From Helicobacter sp. 10-6591 (GTDB taxonomy: Bacteria > Campylobacterota > Campylobacteria > Campylobacterales > Helicobacteraceae), in NCBI RefSeq assembly GCF_003288805.1, contig NZ_NHYK01000005.1, positions 1 through 64,000 of the forward strand: a stretch of 64,000 bases of DNA, given 5' to 3'. The notes beneath the pieces are model-generated. The model was not told the origin of the DNA and searched no databases. It was given only the letters and a program-made list of their open reading frames with translations. Position numbers and translations under genes: made by a program. Below are positions 55,726 to 64,000 of the stretch, one piece after another. Every line of letters starts with the position of its first letter. The stretch's first letter is position 1.

Positions 55726-56740
55726 GCGTTATTTGTTCCTTTCATTTTCACAGCTGTTCTTTCCATTTTTTATAGTCTTACTTTTTATTGCATCTGTTGT
55801 ATTACTGATTAATATCGCTGCAAGAACTTATATAGTGAAGATGGATTTTTTGGATCTGTTCGCGCTCTTTTGCTATTCCTTGCCAGGAAGTGTGTTTTTT
55901 ATCATTCCTATCACCTTTTTTGCTTCATTGGTTTTGGGTGTTGCTAAGCTTTCATATGATTACGAACTTATGGTTTTCTTTGCACTTGGAGTAAAGCCTA
56001 GTGATATTTTGAAAGCATTTTTGCCTATCATATTGCTCGCGACAGCGATTTTGCTGGTCTTTTCTCTCATCATGGTGCCGCTATCAACGAGTGCGTCAAA
56101 AAACTTTGTCGCCCAAAAGCGGGCAGATATTGATGTCAATCTCAAAGCTGGGGAGCTAGGCCAGAAGCTCGGAGACTGGCTTATATATGTCGATGAAGCC
56201 AAAGACAGACACTATAAAAATCTCATACTTTACTCCCAAGACAGCGTATTAGATTCCCAGTCTTTCATCGTAGCGCAGGAGGGTGTGACGAGGAATTCTG
56301 ATGGGCTTTTTGAACTTTTGCTCAGCGGAGGAGATGCATATTTCACAGAGGAAAATGAAATAAGAAAGATAAGTTACAAGCAAATGAATGTCCGCCAGAT
56401 TATCGGCGAGCCCCAGCTTAGTGGATATGACTTGATAGATTATTGGAAAGATGCGCTCAATCACAATTCAAAATCCCAAGAACGCAAGTTCTCTCAAGCA
56501 ATACTTGTATCATTTTTCCCATTAGCCTCGATTTTTCTTATACTCGTTTTTGGTGTGGCAAACCCAAGATTCCAATCCAATATGTCATATTTTTATGTAA
56601 TAGGCTCTGTCGCACTGTATTTCGTGATGGTGCATATTTCCTCAGAGAATTTCCCATTTTTAGGCATCACTTGCATCCCGACTCTGTGGTTTATAGGCTC
56701 ATATCTTCTTTATCGCAGGACTATCAAGCTGTATTTTTGA
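55718..56740 (+). CDS. LptF/LptG-family permease (YjgP/YjgQ)
   Basis: The 340-residue inner-membrane protein has three N-terminal and three C-terminal hydrophobic segments around a periplasmic domain, the LptF/LptG layout. FYSLPGSVFFIIPITF-like text near residues 50-65 and the VPLSTSASKNFV region near residue 120 fit the family. LptF/G with LptB extracts LPS and passes it to LptC. Which of the two it is cannot be told. It overlaps the A24 peptidase-like gene by 8 nt. Confidence 0.82.
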   Translation: MFKRYLFLSFSQLFFPFFIVLLFIASVVLLINIAARTYIVKMDFLDLFALFCYSLPGSVFFIIPITFFASLVLGVAKLSYDYELMVFFALGVKPSDILKAFLPIILLATAILLVFSLIMVPLSTSASKNFVAQKRADIDVNLKAGELGQKLGDWLIYVDEAKDRHYKNLILYSQDSVLDSQSFIVAQEGVTRNSDGLFELLLSGGDAYFTEENEIRKISYKQMNVRQIIGEPQLSGYDLIDYWKDALNHNSKSQERKFSQAILVSFFPLASIFLILVFGVANPRFQSNMSYFYVIGSVALYFVMVHISSENFPFLGITCIPTLWFIGSYLLYRRTIKLYF

Positions 56741-56976
56741 TTCTAGTCCCTTTGTTAGTGAAATTTCTCACAACAGTTTGTCCACCTTTACTATTCCCAT
56801 TTTTTGTTCTTTCATCTGTAAAGAGATAGACTGTATCTGCATTATTGCTTGAGCTTATTGTTCCATTATTTTCAAAGCTGCCTATTGTAGAGCCACCACG
56901 AAAGAGTTTCTTGATTGTTTCAAAGTCTTTCTTCCTTTCACTACATTTAGACTGTTTTCATTTTCTCTCTCTTCAT
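56724..56976 (-). pseudogene. decayed autotransporter-like gene (remnant)
   Basis: On the minus strand, behind a T15 run, an ATG at 56976 follows AAAGAGAG and opens a very short frame (MKREKMKTV). The next frame reads KGRKTLKQSRNSFVVAL, like a signal-peptide N-region. The third frame is open from 56957 to the stop at 56724. It contains GGSTIGSFENNGTISSS and later TVVRNFTNKGTRIKN, two copies of the (S/N)FxNxGT pattern of Helicobacter autotransporter passenger repeats. The pieces are in three frames, so the gene is broken by frameshifts and a large deletion. Its end overlaps the LptF/G gene by 17 bp. I translated it by hand; homology is inferred from repeat style only. Confidence 0.45.
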
Positions 56977-56990
56977 AGCATTCTCTCTTT

Positions 56991-57005
56991 AAAAAAAAAA
57001 AAAAA
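56991..57005. repeat. A15 (T15 on the minus strand) homopolymer
   Basis: Fifteen A lie 15 bp upstream of the start of the autotransporter remnant on the minus strand, the place where T tracts tune Helicobacter surface-protein promoters. It is also 48 bp upstream of the flgE sigma-54 site. Confidence 0.65.
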
Positions 57006-57052
57006 GCAGTTATTCTCAAAAAAATAAATGAAAATCGGATTTATAAGATTAC

Positions 57053-57072
57053 TTGGGAATATAACTTGCTTA
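57053..57072 (+). promoter_or_regulatory. sigma-54 promoter of flgE
   Basis: TTGGGAATATAACTTGCTTA has GG at 57056-57057 and GC at 57068-57069, exactly 10 bases apart, with the TTGC core. A start near 57081 leaves about 31 nt before the flgE ATG. H. pylori flgE is RpoN-dependent, which agrees. Confidence 0.75.
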
Positions 57073-57111
57073 TTTATGCAATACAAATTTACTTATGAAA
57101 AAGGATGGACT

Positions 57112-59265
57112 ATGCTTAAGTCTCTGTGGTCTGGCGTTAGTGGCATGCAAGCTCACCAAATTGCTTTGGATGTAGAAAGCAATAATATTGCTAATGTCAA
57201 TACTGTAGGCTTTAAATATTCGCGTGCTTCTTTTGTAGATATGCTTTCTCAAGTGAAACTTATAGCCACTTCTCCTTACAAAAATGGTCTAGGAGGGCAG
57301 AATGACTTTTCCGTAGGCTTAGGGGTTGGCGTAGATGCTACGACTAAGGTTTTTTCTCAAGGCAATATCCAAAATACTGATGTGAAAACTGATGTGGCTA
57401 TTGAAGGTGATGGATTTTTTATCATAAGCCCTGATAGAGGAACTACGCATAATTACACAAGAAATGGTGAATTTTTGTTTGATGCAAATGGGAATCTTGT
57501 AACCTCAGGTGGCTATGTAGTGCAAGGTTGGGTACGCAATACACTTGATCAAGATAGTATGAGGCAGATGAGTGATTTTGACTTTTTTAGAGTGGATAAT
57601 ACAGGACCGGTGCGTAATATACATATCGATCCGGGTATGGTGATGCCTGCACGTCCTACTACAAATGTAACTCTGCGTGCAAATCTTAATGCTGGACGCC
57701 ATACAGAGAGTGTGGCTGATATTGCTGCGCTGGATTCTACTTCTCTGACACCCTCTGATGGTGTGGCACCAACTTATGATTCTAAAGGGCGTTTGGAACA
57801 AGTAGGAGAGGACTTTGGCGTGCTTTTTAATGCTGATGGAGATGCTTTCAACCTCAATGAAAATCAAGGTATTTGGATAAGCTATAAAACTGCAGTACTT
57901 AGAAATGAAATAGAGCCTAGTGCAGAGGTGAGCACGATAGGGCTTAATGGTGAGAATATAAGTTTTAGCAATAATTCTGCACTCACTGGGATAAGCTCGC
58001 TTGTAGCTGCACAAAATGCTATCAACTCTTATCGCGATAAGACAGGTGTGGAAGCCTATGTGGATACTGGAGTCTTGAGATTGGAAAATAAAAATCAACT
58101 TGATGGTGGTGAAAAACTTAAAAATATAAAGATTACGGCTGCAGGCACTGGCGTATTTGTGAATTTTGTAGAAGGCGAAGAGGATATAACAGCTTTCCGA
58201 TACCGCTATACAAAAGCAAATGATGCGGATTCTACAACGGGGCAATTTAGGACAACTGAGGACTTACGCGCACTTATACAATATGATGCAAACATGATAA
58301 AGAATCCAGAAAACCAATACCAAGAAAGCACAGCGAGTATATCTGTAGTCGTCAATAAATACGGAATGTTTGAGATGCAAAACAAGGACGATGAGGACGA
58401 TGAAACACGTAATCTTAATATTTTTGTCAGTGCGCATACTTCAGGAAATATCACAAGCAATGTACTTTTTAAAGATACGATGAAAGGACTTAATACCGCT
58501 TCTTTGGTTGAAGGGGGGTATTCGGTTTCTTCAGGCAAGATCAATAAAGCAACACATACCACGAGTGTAGATGTCGTAGATAGCCTAGGAAGTAAGCATA
58601 ACTTGCGATTTGAGTTTTGGAAAACAGGTGATGCGGAATGGAGCTTTAGAGCAATCATGCCAGAACCTGCGCAGTTTGTCGGTGGGTCTGCTACCCGTCC
58701 GAACGTATTTGAAGGTGGTAGAGCTACCTTTAATAGCGATGGGTCTTTGGCAGGTATGAATCCACCTCTTATCCAAATTGATCCAAAAAATGGAAGTGAT
58801 CCACAGAGAATTGAGCTGAAGTTTGGAGGGAATCAGACATTTGGCGGTCTTACGAGTGTGGATAAAGTCTCAGAGACTTATGCGATTACACAAAATGGGT
58901 ATCAGGCTGGTGATTTAATGGATATACGATTTGATTCTAATGGCGCTCTTTTGGGTGCTTTTAGCAACGGAAAATCAATAGCTCTCGCACAAATAGCTCT
59001 TGCAAACTTTTCTAACAATGCTGGATTGCAGGCTGAAGGTGGGAATGTGTTTTCTCGGAGTGGCAACTCTGGAGAACCAATGATTGGTGCGGCAAATACC
59101 GGCAGAAGAGGAAGCGTGAGTGGCTCAAAGCTTGAGATGAGTAATGTTGATCTCAGTCGCAGCTTGACACAACTTATCGTGGTGCAGAGAGGTTTCCAAG
59201 CTAATTCAAAGGCGGTTACCACATCAGATCAGATTCTCAATACTTTGCTGAATATCAAACAATAA
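57112..59265 (+). CDS. flgE: flagellar hook protein FlgE
   Basis: The 717-residue protein builds the flagellar hook and is almost as long as H. pylori FlgE (718). The N-terminus LKSLWSGVSGMQAHQIALDVESNNIANVNTVGFK is the axial-protein motif. The C-terminus LSRSLTQLIVVQRGFQANSKAVTTSDQILNTLLNIKQ forms the partner helix. An AAAAAGGAT site precedes the ATG; the frame is open 28 codons upstream but lies across the sigma-54 site. Central domains are variable and surface-exposed. It is a class 2 (RpoN) gene by promoter. Confidence 0.96.
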   Translation: MLKSLWSGVSGMQAHQIALDVESNNIANVNTVGFKYSRASFVDMLSQVKLIATSPYKNGLGGQNDFSVGLGVGVDATTKVFSQGNIQNTDVKTDVAIEGDGFFIISPDRGTTHNYTRNGEFLFDANGNLVTSGGYVVQGWVRNTLDQDSMRQMSDFDFFRVDNTGPVRNIHIDPGMVMPARPTTNVTLRANLNAGRHTESVADIAALDSTSLTPSDGVAPTYDSKGRLEQVGEDFGVLFNADGDAFNLNENQGIWISYKTAVLRNEIEPSAEVSTIGLNGENISFSNNSALTGISSLVAAQNAINSYRDKTGVEAYVDTGVLRLENKNQLDGGEKLKNIKITAAGTGVFVNFVEGEEDITAFRYRYTKANDADSTTGQFRTTEDLRALIQYDANMIKNPENQYQESTASISVVVNKYGMFEMQNKDDEDDETRNLNIFVSAHTSGNITSNVLFKDTMKGLNTASLVEGGYSVSSGKINKATHTTSVDVVDSLGSKHNLRFEFWKTGDAEWSFRAIMPEPAQFVGGSATRPNVFEGGRATFNSDGSLAGMNPPLIQIDPKNGSDPQRIELKFGGNQTFGGLTSVDKVSETYAITQNGYQAGDLMDIRFDSNGALLGAFSNGKSIALAQIALANFSNNAGLQAEGGNVFSRSGNSGEPMIGAANTGRRGSVSGSKLEMSNVDLSRSLTQLIVVQRGFQANSKAVTTSDQILNTLLNIKQ

Positions 59266-59284
59266 GAGAACATTTTTTGCTTTT
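59266..59284 (+). promoter_or_regulatory. sigma-54-like promoter of flgB-flgC-fliE
   Basis: AGAACATTTTTTGCTTTT resembles the Helicobacter RpoN consensus GGAACnnnnnTTGCTT, with AG instead of GG ten bases ahead of GC (59279-59280). It lies directly after the flgE stop and 40 bp before flgB. The imperfect -24 lowers confidence. Confidence 0.5.
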
Positions 59285-59319
59285 TTGTTTTAGAACTTTT
59301 TAATTTGAAGGAGTATGCA

Positions 59320-59757
59320 ATGAATCATCTCCAAGATGTTTCAAAAGTCTATCCACTTGTATATCAAGCGCTTTCTTTTCGGTCATTAAGACAGGATTTG
59401 ATTGCGTCAAATATCGCCAATGTTGATACGCCCTTTTATCGTCCCAAAGATATTGATTTTGAACAATATCTTGCAAAGAGTGCAAACAAGATTTTTAAGA
59501 AAGATAAAAACAGAGAATTGCCTTTGTTGCAGGATGAGAGCTGGCATCTTGATGCGAAAAGAAGCTTGCTTGATAAGGCTACGGTGTTTATTCGAGATGG
59601 GCATTTGGCGCGCAATGATGGTAATAGTGTGGATTTGGATATAGAGAGCAGTGAGATGGGTAAAAATAGCGTGATGTATCAGGCACTTACAGCTGCGCTG
59701 AAGCGACATAAAGGAATCTTTAGCTATGCAATAGATTCTGGCAGAAACCTCAACTAA
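59320..59757 (+). CDS. flgB: flagellar rod protein FlgB
   Basis: The 145-residue proximal rod protein contains ALSFRSLRQDLIASNIANVDTPFYRPKDIDF, the rod signature, and ends with a helix MYQALTAALKRHKGIFSYAI. AAGGAG lies six bases before the ATG at 59320; a TTG further upstream covers that site. It heads the flgB-flgC-fliE operon. Confidence 0.95.
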   Translation: MNHLQDVSKVYPLVYQALSFRSLRQDLIASNIANVDTPFYRPKDIDFEQYLAKSANKIFKKDKNRELPLLQDESWHLDAKRSLLDKATVFIRDGHLARNDGNSVDLDIESSEMGKNSVMYQALTAALKRHKGIFSYAIDSGRNLN

Positions 59758-59768
59758 AGGAGGCGAGA

Positions 59769-60263
59769 ATGGCATTTCTTTCGAGTTTTGACATTAGTGG
59801 GTATGGATTATCAGCCCAACGCGTGCGCACGAATATTATCTCATCTAATATTGCTAATGCTAATACTACGCGCACTGATGAAGGAGGTCCTTATAGACGC
59901 AGGGAAGTGGTATTTCGTGCATTTGACTTTAATAAAATGCTTAATGAACGTTTGGCAGCGCAAAATAACCAGTTGCCTTATGAGGATCCATTGGATGAAG
60001 GAGAGTTTGGCATAGAGCCAAAACCTGCTATAATGGGCGTGTATATCCACAAAATCGTACGCGATGATAGAGAACCGTTAATGAAATATGACCCTAGCCA
60101 TCCGGATGCGAACTCTCAAGGTTATGTAGCCTATCCGAATGTTAACGCGGTAGTAGAGATGGCCGATCTTATCGAAGCTACGAGGGCATACCAAGCTAAT
60201 GTAAGCGCATTCCAGAGTGCAAAGAACATGGCAGCAAATGCGATTAGTATGTTTCAAGCGTAA
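59769..60263 (+). CDS. flgC: flagellar rod protein FlgC
   Basis: The 164-residue rod protein has GYGLSAQRVRTNIISSNIANANTTRTDEGGPYRRREVVF, the axial motif, and DPSHPDANSQGYVAYPNVN near residue 115. It ends with MADLIEATRAYQANVSAFQSAKNMAANAISMFQA. AAGGAGGCGAGA precedes the ATG. FlgB, FlgC and FliE together join the MS ring to the rod. Confidence 0.96.
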   Translation: MAFLSSFDISGYGLSAQRVRTNIISSNIANANTTRTDEGGPYRRREVVFRAFDFNKMLNERLAAQNNQLPYEDPLDEGEFGIEPKPAIMGVYIHKIVRDDREPLMKYDPSHPDANSQGYVAYPNVNAVVEMADLIEATRAYQANVSAFQSAKNMAANAISMFQA

Positions 60264-60285
60264 GATTAAAAATTAGGAGAATAAG

Positions 60286-60603
60286 ATGGCAAACCAATTT
60301 GGCGTGATAAAAAGTGATATCGTTCATGCTGATACAAATAGTATCAAGACTAACCACAACCCAGCAAAACTCAAACAAAATGGATTTGACTTTACTCAAA
60401 CATTAAAACAGAATATTGATAGTGTTAATGCTCTGCAGCAAACTTCAGAGAAGGCACTTGCAGATATGGCGACGGGACAAATCAAAGATTTACATGAAGC
60501 AGCTATCGCTATCAATAAAGCAGAAAATAGTATGAAAGTAATGCTAGAGGTAAGAAACAAAGCAATCAATGCATACAAAGAAATTATGAGAACACAAATA
60601 TAG
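60286..60603 (+). CDS. fliE: flagellar hook-basal body protein FliE
   Basis: The 105-residue adaptor sits between MS ring and rod. The C-terminal half DLHEAAIAINKAENSMKVMLEVRNKAINAYKEIMR is the FliE core. Length is normal. It is the last gene of the rod operon; a 61-bp gap separates it from the penicillin-binding protein. Confidence 0.94.
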   Translation: MANQFGVIKSDIVHADTNSIKTNHNPAKLKQNGFDFTQTLKQNIDSVNALQQTSEKALADMATGQIKDLHEAAIAINKAENSMKVMLEVRNKAINAYKEIMRTQI

Positions 60604-60664
60604 TGTTCCTTAGCCAAGACAGATTCTGTATTCCATCCCCGATATTTTTCTGAAGTAGGCTGAA

Positions 60665-62455
60665 TTGCAAGAGAGAAAAGTAGCTCTTATTCTAAGCGTT
60701 TTTTTCTTTCTTGCACTGTGTTTTACTGTGTTTTTGGGGATTATTTATATAAAGATCATTACCCCGCGCAAACTCCCTACACTTGAAATTACAAAGACAG
60801 ATAATGCTATAAGGGGCTCTATTTTTAGTCTTGATAATTTTGAGCTTGCTACAAGCTTTAAGCTGTATAAAGCAAGTGTGAATACCAGAAGTATCAATCC
60901 TGAAAAAAAAGAGCTTTTTATCAATCTTTTTTCCATATATAGTGGGATTCCTGTAAGTGAAATTGCCAAGAAGTTCCAAGCACAAGGGAATGTCGTGCTT
61001 TCATATAATCTCAATTCGAGTGTAGCCACGAATTTACGCAAGCTTAATCTTGTGCTTCTACGTTATGATGTTTTCCAAGAATATGAAAATACTAAGGGTG
61101 TGGTAATTCCCAAGCAAGGTCTTAATATACAAATAAGCGGCAATAACAGAAACTATCCGTATGCCAATGTTTTAGAACCGCTTTTAGGCTATGTCAAAAA
61201 AAATGAAATTGATGGAATCACCCGTGTGCATGGTCTTAAGGGTGTCGAGAAATACTATAACGATATGCTTGTCTCCAAACAAGATGGGATCTTGAGTGGA
61301 TGGCGTGATGTGGGCTTTAATGTGATTATGAACAAGAGTGCCATGAAACAACCTCGCCAAGATGGCTTTGATGTGGTATTGAGTATTCCATTACGCGTGC
61401 AGCACAAGCTAGAGGAAATTCTTGATAAAGCAAAGGCGCGCTATAGCACGCAAGAAATCATTGCTGGCATTATGGATTCAAACAATGGACGCTTTTTGGC
61501 GCTTGGAAGTTCTAATCGATTTAATCCCAATGTATTAAGGAATCTAGAGGATTACTCAGTGCTAAATCTTAGTGCAGTTGAGCGGGTCTATGAACCTGGA
61601 AGCACCATAAAACCCATTATTTATTCGATTTTGCTTGAAAAAAATATGATAAATCCTCGCGAAAACATTGACCTACAAAATGGTGTACTAAGAATGAAAA
61701 ACTTTACTATTCGCGATAGTATGCCTGCTAAAAGCGCTACACCAGAGGAGATATTGATAAATTCTAGCAATATTGGTATGGTCAAGCTCACTACAACCCT
61801 AAGTTCTCAGGGTTTACATACAGCATTGAGGGCTTTTGGGTTTTCAGATACTACGGGAATCGATCTTTCTTACGAAAGAAAGAGTTCCATCCCTAGCGTA
61901 CAAAAACTCAATATTGAGGAGAGTACCAAAGCAGCACTAAGCTATGGGTATGGTTTGCAAACGACCTTTGTGCAGCTTATGCGCTCTTATGCAAGTTTCA
62001 GTAATGGTGGATTCTTGCTAACACCTCGTATAACCCAATATATTAGTGCTCCAGGCGGTGAACGCTATGCATTACCAACGCCAGAGCCACTACAGATTCT
62101 CTCACCGCAGAATGCAGAGAAAATGCAAGATCTTCTTATACAAGTGGTACAACATGGTACAGGAAGGCCAGCTAATGTAGAAGGTCTAGTGATAGGTGGG
62201 AAAACAGGGACTGCTAAGATCGCAAAGGGCGGTTCTTATATTGACAAATACAACGGTTCATTTTTTGGCTTTGCTAAAGATTCCCAAAAAACTTATACGA
62301 TAGGCGTTGTCGTCTTTGAATCTCATATCCAAAATGATTATTATGGATCGCGGACAGCCGCACCTATTTTTAAAGAAATAGTAGAAATGCTAGTTAATGA
62401 AGGATATCTGCAAAAGAAGCAAGATCCCTCTGCCCTGCAAGAGATTCCCTCATAA
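60665..62455 (+). CDS. class B penicillin-binding protein (FtsI/PBP2-like transpeptidase)
   Basis: The 596-residue inner-membrane protein has one membrane anchor (about residues 7-30). A pedestal domain of about 200 residues and a transpeptidase domain follow. The active-site motifs are S313-T-I-K316 in EPGSTIKP, S367-S-N369 and K513-T-G in GGKTGTAK, all intact. It cross-links septal or lateral peptidoglycan; the type resembles the FtsI/PbpB group of Helicobacter. The TTG at 60665 is the only start ahead of the anchor. The start has no strong ribosome site. Confidence 0.92.
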   Translation: MQERKVALILSVFFFLALCFTVFLGIIYIKIITPRKLPTLEITKTDNAIRGSIFSLDNFELATSFKLYKASVNTRSINPEKKELFINLFSIYSGIPVSEIAKKFQAQGNVVLSYNLNSSVATNLRKLNLVLLRYDVFQEYENTKGVVIPKQGLNIQISGNNRNYPYANVLEPLLGYVKKNEIDGITRVHGLKGVEKYYNDMLVSKQDGILSGWRDVGFNVIMNKSAMKQPRQDGFDVVLSIPLRVQHKLEEILDKAKARYSTQEIIAGIMDSNNGRFLALGSSNRFNPNVLRNLEDYSVLNLSAVERVYEPGSTIKPIIYSILLEKNMINPRENIDLQNGVLRMKNFTIRDSMPAKSATPEEILINSSNIGMVKLTTTLSSQGLHTALRAFGFSDTTGIDLSYERKSSIPSVQKLNIEESTKAALSYGYGLQTTFVQLMRSYASFSNGGFLLTPRITQYISAPGGERYALPTPEPLQILSPQNAEKMQDLLIQVVQHGTGRPANVEGLVIGGKTGTAKIAKGGSYIDKYNGSFFGFAKDSQKTYTIGVVVFESHIQNDYYGSRTAAPIFKEIVEMLVNEGYLQKKQDPSALQEIPS

Positions 62456-62464
62456 ACTTTAGCT

Positions 62465-62470
62465 TATAAT
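62465..62470 (+). promoter_or_regulatory. -10 box of argG
   Basis: GCTTATAATTC contains a perfect TATAAT 33 bp ahead of the argG ATG. Confidence 0.5.
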
Positions 62471-62503
62471 TCCACCCGATACTTTCATTCTGAGGAGAGG
62501 ATA

Positions 62504-63706
62504 ATGGCATTCAAAAAGGTCGTACTTGCTTACTCTGGAGGGCTTGATACAAGCGTGATTTTAAAATGGTTGCAAGATACATATAACTGCGAGGTTGTTA
62601 CATTTACAGCTGATATTGGACAGGGTGAGGAAGTACAGCCCGCAAGAATCAAAGCGCAAAAACTTGGCATAAAAAACGAGAATATCTTTGTCGAGGACTT
62701 ACGCGAGGAATTTATTAGAGATTTCGTTTTTCCAATGTTTCGCGCAAATACAATTTATGAGGGAGAATATTTGCTTGGCACAAGCATTGCGCGTCCATTG
62801 ATTGCAAAAAGGCTTGTAGAGATTGCACAAAAGGTCAATGCCGATGCCATCGCACACGGGGCTACAGGCAAAGGAAATGATCAAGTGCGCTTTGAAATCG
62901 GTGCATACGCGCTCAATCCAAATATTAAAGTCATCGCTCCTTGGCGAGAATGGAATCTCAATAGTCGAGAAAAATTGCTTTCTTACGCACAATCTGCAGG
63001 TATAGAAATAGACAAAAAACCCAATAAATCGCCTTATTCTATGGATGCAAACCTCTTGCATATCAGCTATGAAGGGCAGATACTCGAAGATCCAAATGTC
63101 GCACCAGAAGAGGATATGTGGCGTTGGAGTGTGAGCCCAAAGGCCGCACCTGACCAAAGTGAGATTATCACCATAAGATTTGAAAAAGGTGATGGTATAG
63201 CTATAAATGGGGAGAATCTCAGTCCCGCAGATTTCTGGAGCAAACTCAATGAGCTAGGTGGGCGCAATGGAATAGGAAGGCTTGACTTGGTAGAAAATCG
63301 TTATGTAGGTATGAAGTCGCGAGGCTGTTATGAAACTCCAGGTGGTAGCATCTATATTAAAGCACATCGTGCTATAGAATCTCTATGCCTTGACAGAGAG
63401 GCTGCCCATCTCAAAGACGAGATTATGCCAAGATATGCGAGTCTTATCTATAATGGATATTGGTTTAGCCCCGAGAGAGAGGCATTACAGGCACTTATTG
63501 ACAAAACACAAGAAAGAGTTGAAGGTGAAGTAAGACTTGAGCTTTACAAGGGGAATGTTAGCGTGCTAGGCAGAAGCTCGAGGTACTCTCTCTTTAATGC
63601 TGCTTATAGCACATTTGAGGAAGATGATGTGTACAACCAAAAAGATGCACAAGGCTTTATTAAACTCAATGCATTGCGCTTCATCATCGCTGGCAAGTCA
63701 AGATAA
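62504..63706 (+). CDS. argG: argininosuccinate synthase
   Basis: The 400-residue enzyme joins citrulline and aspartate in arginine synthesis. The ATP motif [15 protein letters not shown] is at residues 9-23. [14 protein letters not shown] near 117 and the [12 protein letters not shown] segment near 268 are family-specific. AGGAGAGGATA gives the ribosome site. H. pylori lacks arginine synthesis, so a complete argG argues for a different Helicobacter species. Confidence 0.95.
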   Translation: MAFKKVVLAYSGGLDTSVILKWLQDTYNCEVVTFTADIGQGEEVQPARIKAQKLGIKNENIFVEDLREEFIRDFVFPMFRANTIYEGEYLLGTSIARPLIAKRLVEIAQKVNADAIAHGATGKGNDQVRFEIGAYALNPNIKVIAPWREWNLNSREKLLSYAQSAGIEIDKKPNKSPYSMDANLLHISYEGQILEDPNVAPEEDMWRWSVSPKAAPDQSEIITIRFEKGDGIAINGENLSPADFWSKLNELGGRNGIGRLDLVENRYVGMKSRGCYETPGGSIYIKAHRAIESLCLDREAAHLKDEIMPRYASLIYNGYWFSPEREALQALIDKTQERVEGEVRLELYKGNVSVLGRSSRYSLFNAAYSTFEEDDVYNQKDAQGFIKLNALRFIIAGKSR

Positions 63707-63776
63707 TCAGAGCCTACTGGTCTCTATCACTTCTAGATTTTGCATAAGAGAATCAAAACAAAGTATAAAGGCTTAT

Positions 63777-64000
63777 CTACTGGCTTGTTTTACTTAAAAT
63801 CTCTTTTGTTATCTGTTCTGCATTTTTTGTATCGCACTCTATGACATGATTTGCGGCATTTTCATAATGCTTTAGTCTCAAGTCATACAACTCTTTTACC
63901 TTATCAGGATTCCCAAAAAGTGGTCGGGTATTTTGGTGGGGATCCAAACTTATGCGCTTAGAAATCTCGCCAAAATCTATTTTGAGATAAAACACCTTCC
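63777..64000 (-). CDS. aroK: shikimate kinase, C-terminal part (partial, runs off the right edge)
   Basis: About 74 C-terminal codons are present. VFYLKIDFGEISKRI, RPLFGNPDKVKELYDLRLKHYENAA and the closing ITKEIL match the lid and C-terminal region of shikimate kinase, with the conserved RP and RxxxYE residues. The reading frame is open through the right edge, so the P-loop half lies outside the window. It converges with argG. Confidence 0.8.
   Translation of the reverse strand, partial: KVFYLKIDFGEISKRISLDPHQNTRPLFGNPDKVKELYDLRLKHYENAANHVIECDTKNAEQITKEILSKTSQ

Noticed and set aside
56845-57027. A 60-codon plus-strand frame running into the A15 tract.
   Set aside because: It lies opposite the autotransporter remnant, ends in a lysine run from the homopolymer and has no ribosome site.
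57505-58245. A long open frame antisense to flgE (246 codons).
   Set aside because: It is rich in Ile, Cys, Ser and His in a way typical of antisense shadows and covers an intact flgE.
1-64000. CRISPR arrays, tRNA or rRNA genes, insertion sequences or prophage.
   Set aside because: I saw no spaced direct repeats, no tRNA T-loop signatures in the gaps, no transposase and no phage structural gene; xerH is the housekeeping recombinase.

Overview
This 64 kb window reads as chromosomal DNA of a Helicobacter, most likely an enterohepatic (non-pylori) species. The sequence is AT-rich and has almost no intergenic space. The proteins closely resemble Helicobacter/Campylobacter versions: XerH recombinase, HslV with an MFEA start, RuvX, RlmH, FlgE of 717 residues and a secreted alpha carbonic anhydrase. 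Several blocks keep gene orders I know from H. pylori or Campylobacter: accD-rlmH-dksA, hslV-hslU, dprA-ruvX, pyrE-RDD, rnr-holA-rpsF-ssb-rpsR, glmM-lspA beside rpsT-prfA, and csrA-ispE. I saw no rRNA, tRNA, CRISPR array or insertion sequence.

Layout. 1-5.2 kb: start of a leftward exported-protein gene behind a phase-variable promoter, a DsbC/G-like oxidoreductase, a class V aminotransferase, periplasmic carbonic anhydrase, an SDR dehydrogenase and a metallo-beta-lactamase-fold hydrolase. 5.2-11.5 kb: a leftward run with glcD, a membrane protein, dksA, rlmH, accD and hslUV. 11.6-23.5 kb: xerH, the molybdate operon (modA, a TOBE protein, modB, modC), a polysaccharide-deacetylase-like protein, dprA, ruvX, ybeY, speA, cysE, a MoxR/DUF58 pair and an alpha-1,2-fucosyltransferase. 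23.5-34.3 kb: msrAB, pyrE, RDD protein, anchored protein, corA, an NSS transporter, a TIGR02757 protein, a glycosyltransferase, nusA, an aminotransferase and miaA. 34.3-38.6 kb: a type III restriction-modification system whose mod gene is split by a G12 tract. 38.7-47 kb: phosphoesterase, rnr, holA, rpsF, ssb, rpsR, hydrolase, lspA, glmM, rpsT. 47-56.7 kb: prfA, kdsB, two LOS-type glycosyltransferases (one split by G13), a PIN-PhoH protein, tpx, truB, csrA, ispE, an A24 peptidase-like protein and an LptF/G permease. 57-64 kb: flgE, flgB-flgC-fliE, a penicillin-binding protein, argG and a partial aroK.

The notable biology is phase variation. There are four long G tracts: G10 in a promoter spacer, G9 inside the fucosyltransferase (in frame), G12 in mod (out of frame) and G13 in a glycosyltransferase (out of frame). 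There are also two long A/T tracts: A18 before the fucosyltransferase and A15 beside an autotransporter remnant. Three of these loci shape surface glycans and one shapes DNA methylation, so the window can switch surface structure and methylome.

The least explained structures are: an in-frame coding mini-repeat present at two separate places in mod; a decayed autotransporter-like gene hidden on the minus strand between the LptF/G gene and flgE; a perfect terminator-like hairpin immediately ahead of rpsT; and apparent strong enrichment of TAGATTC/GAATCTA. Function calls rest on motifs and remembered family features; no database search was run.
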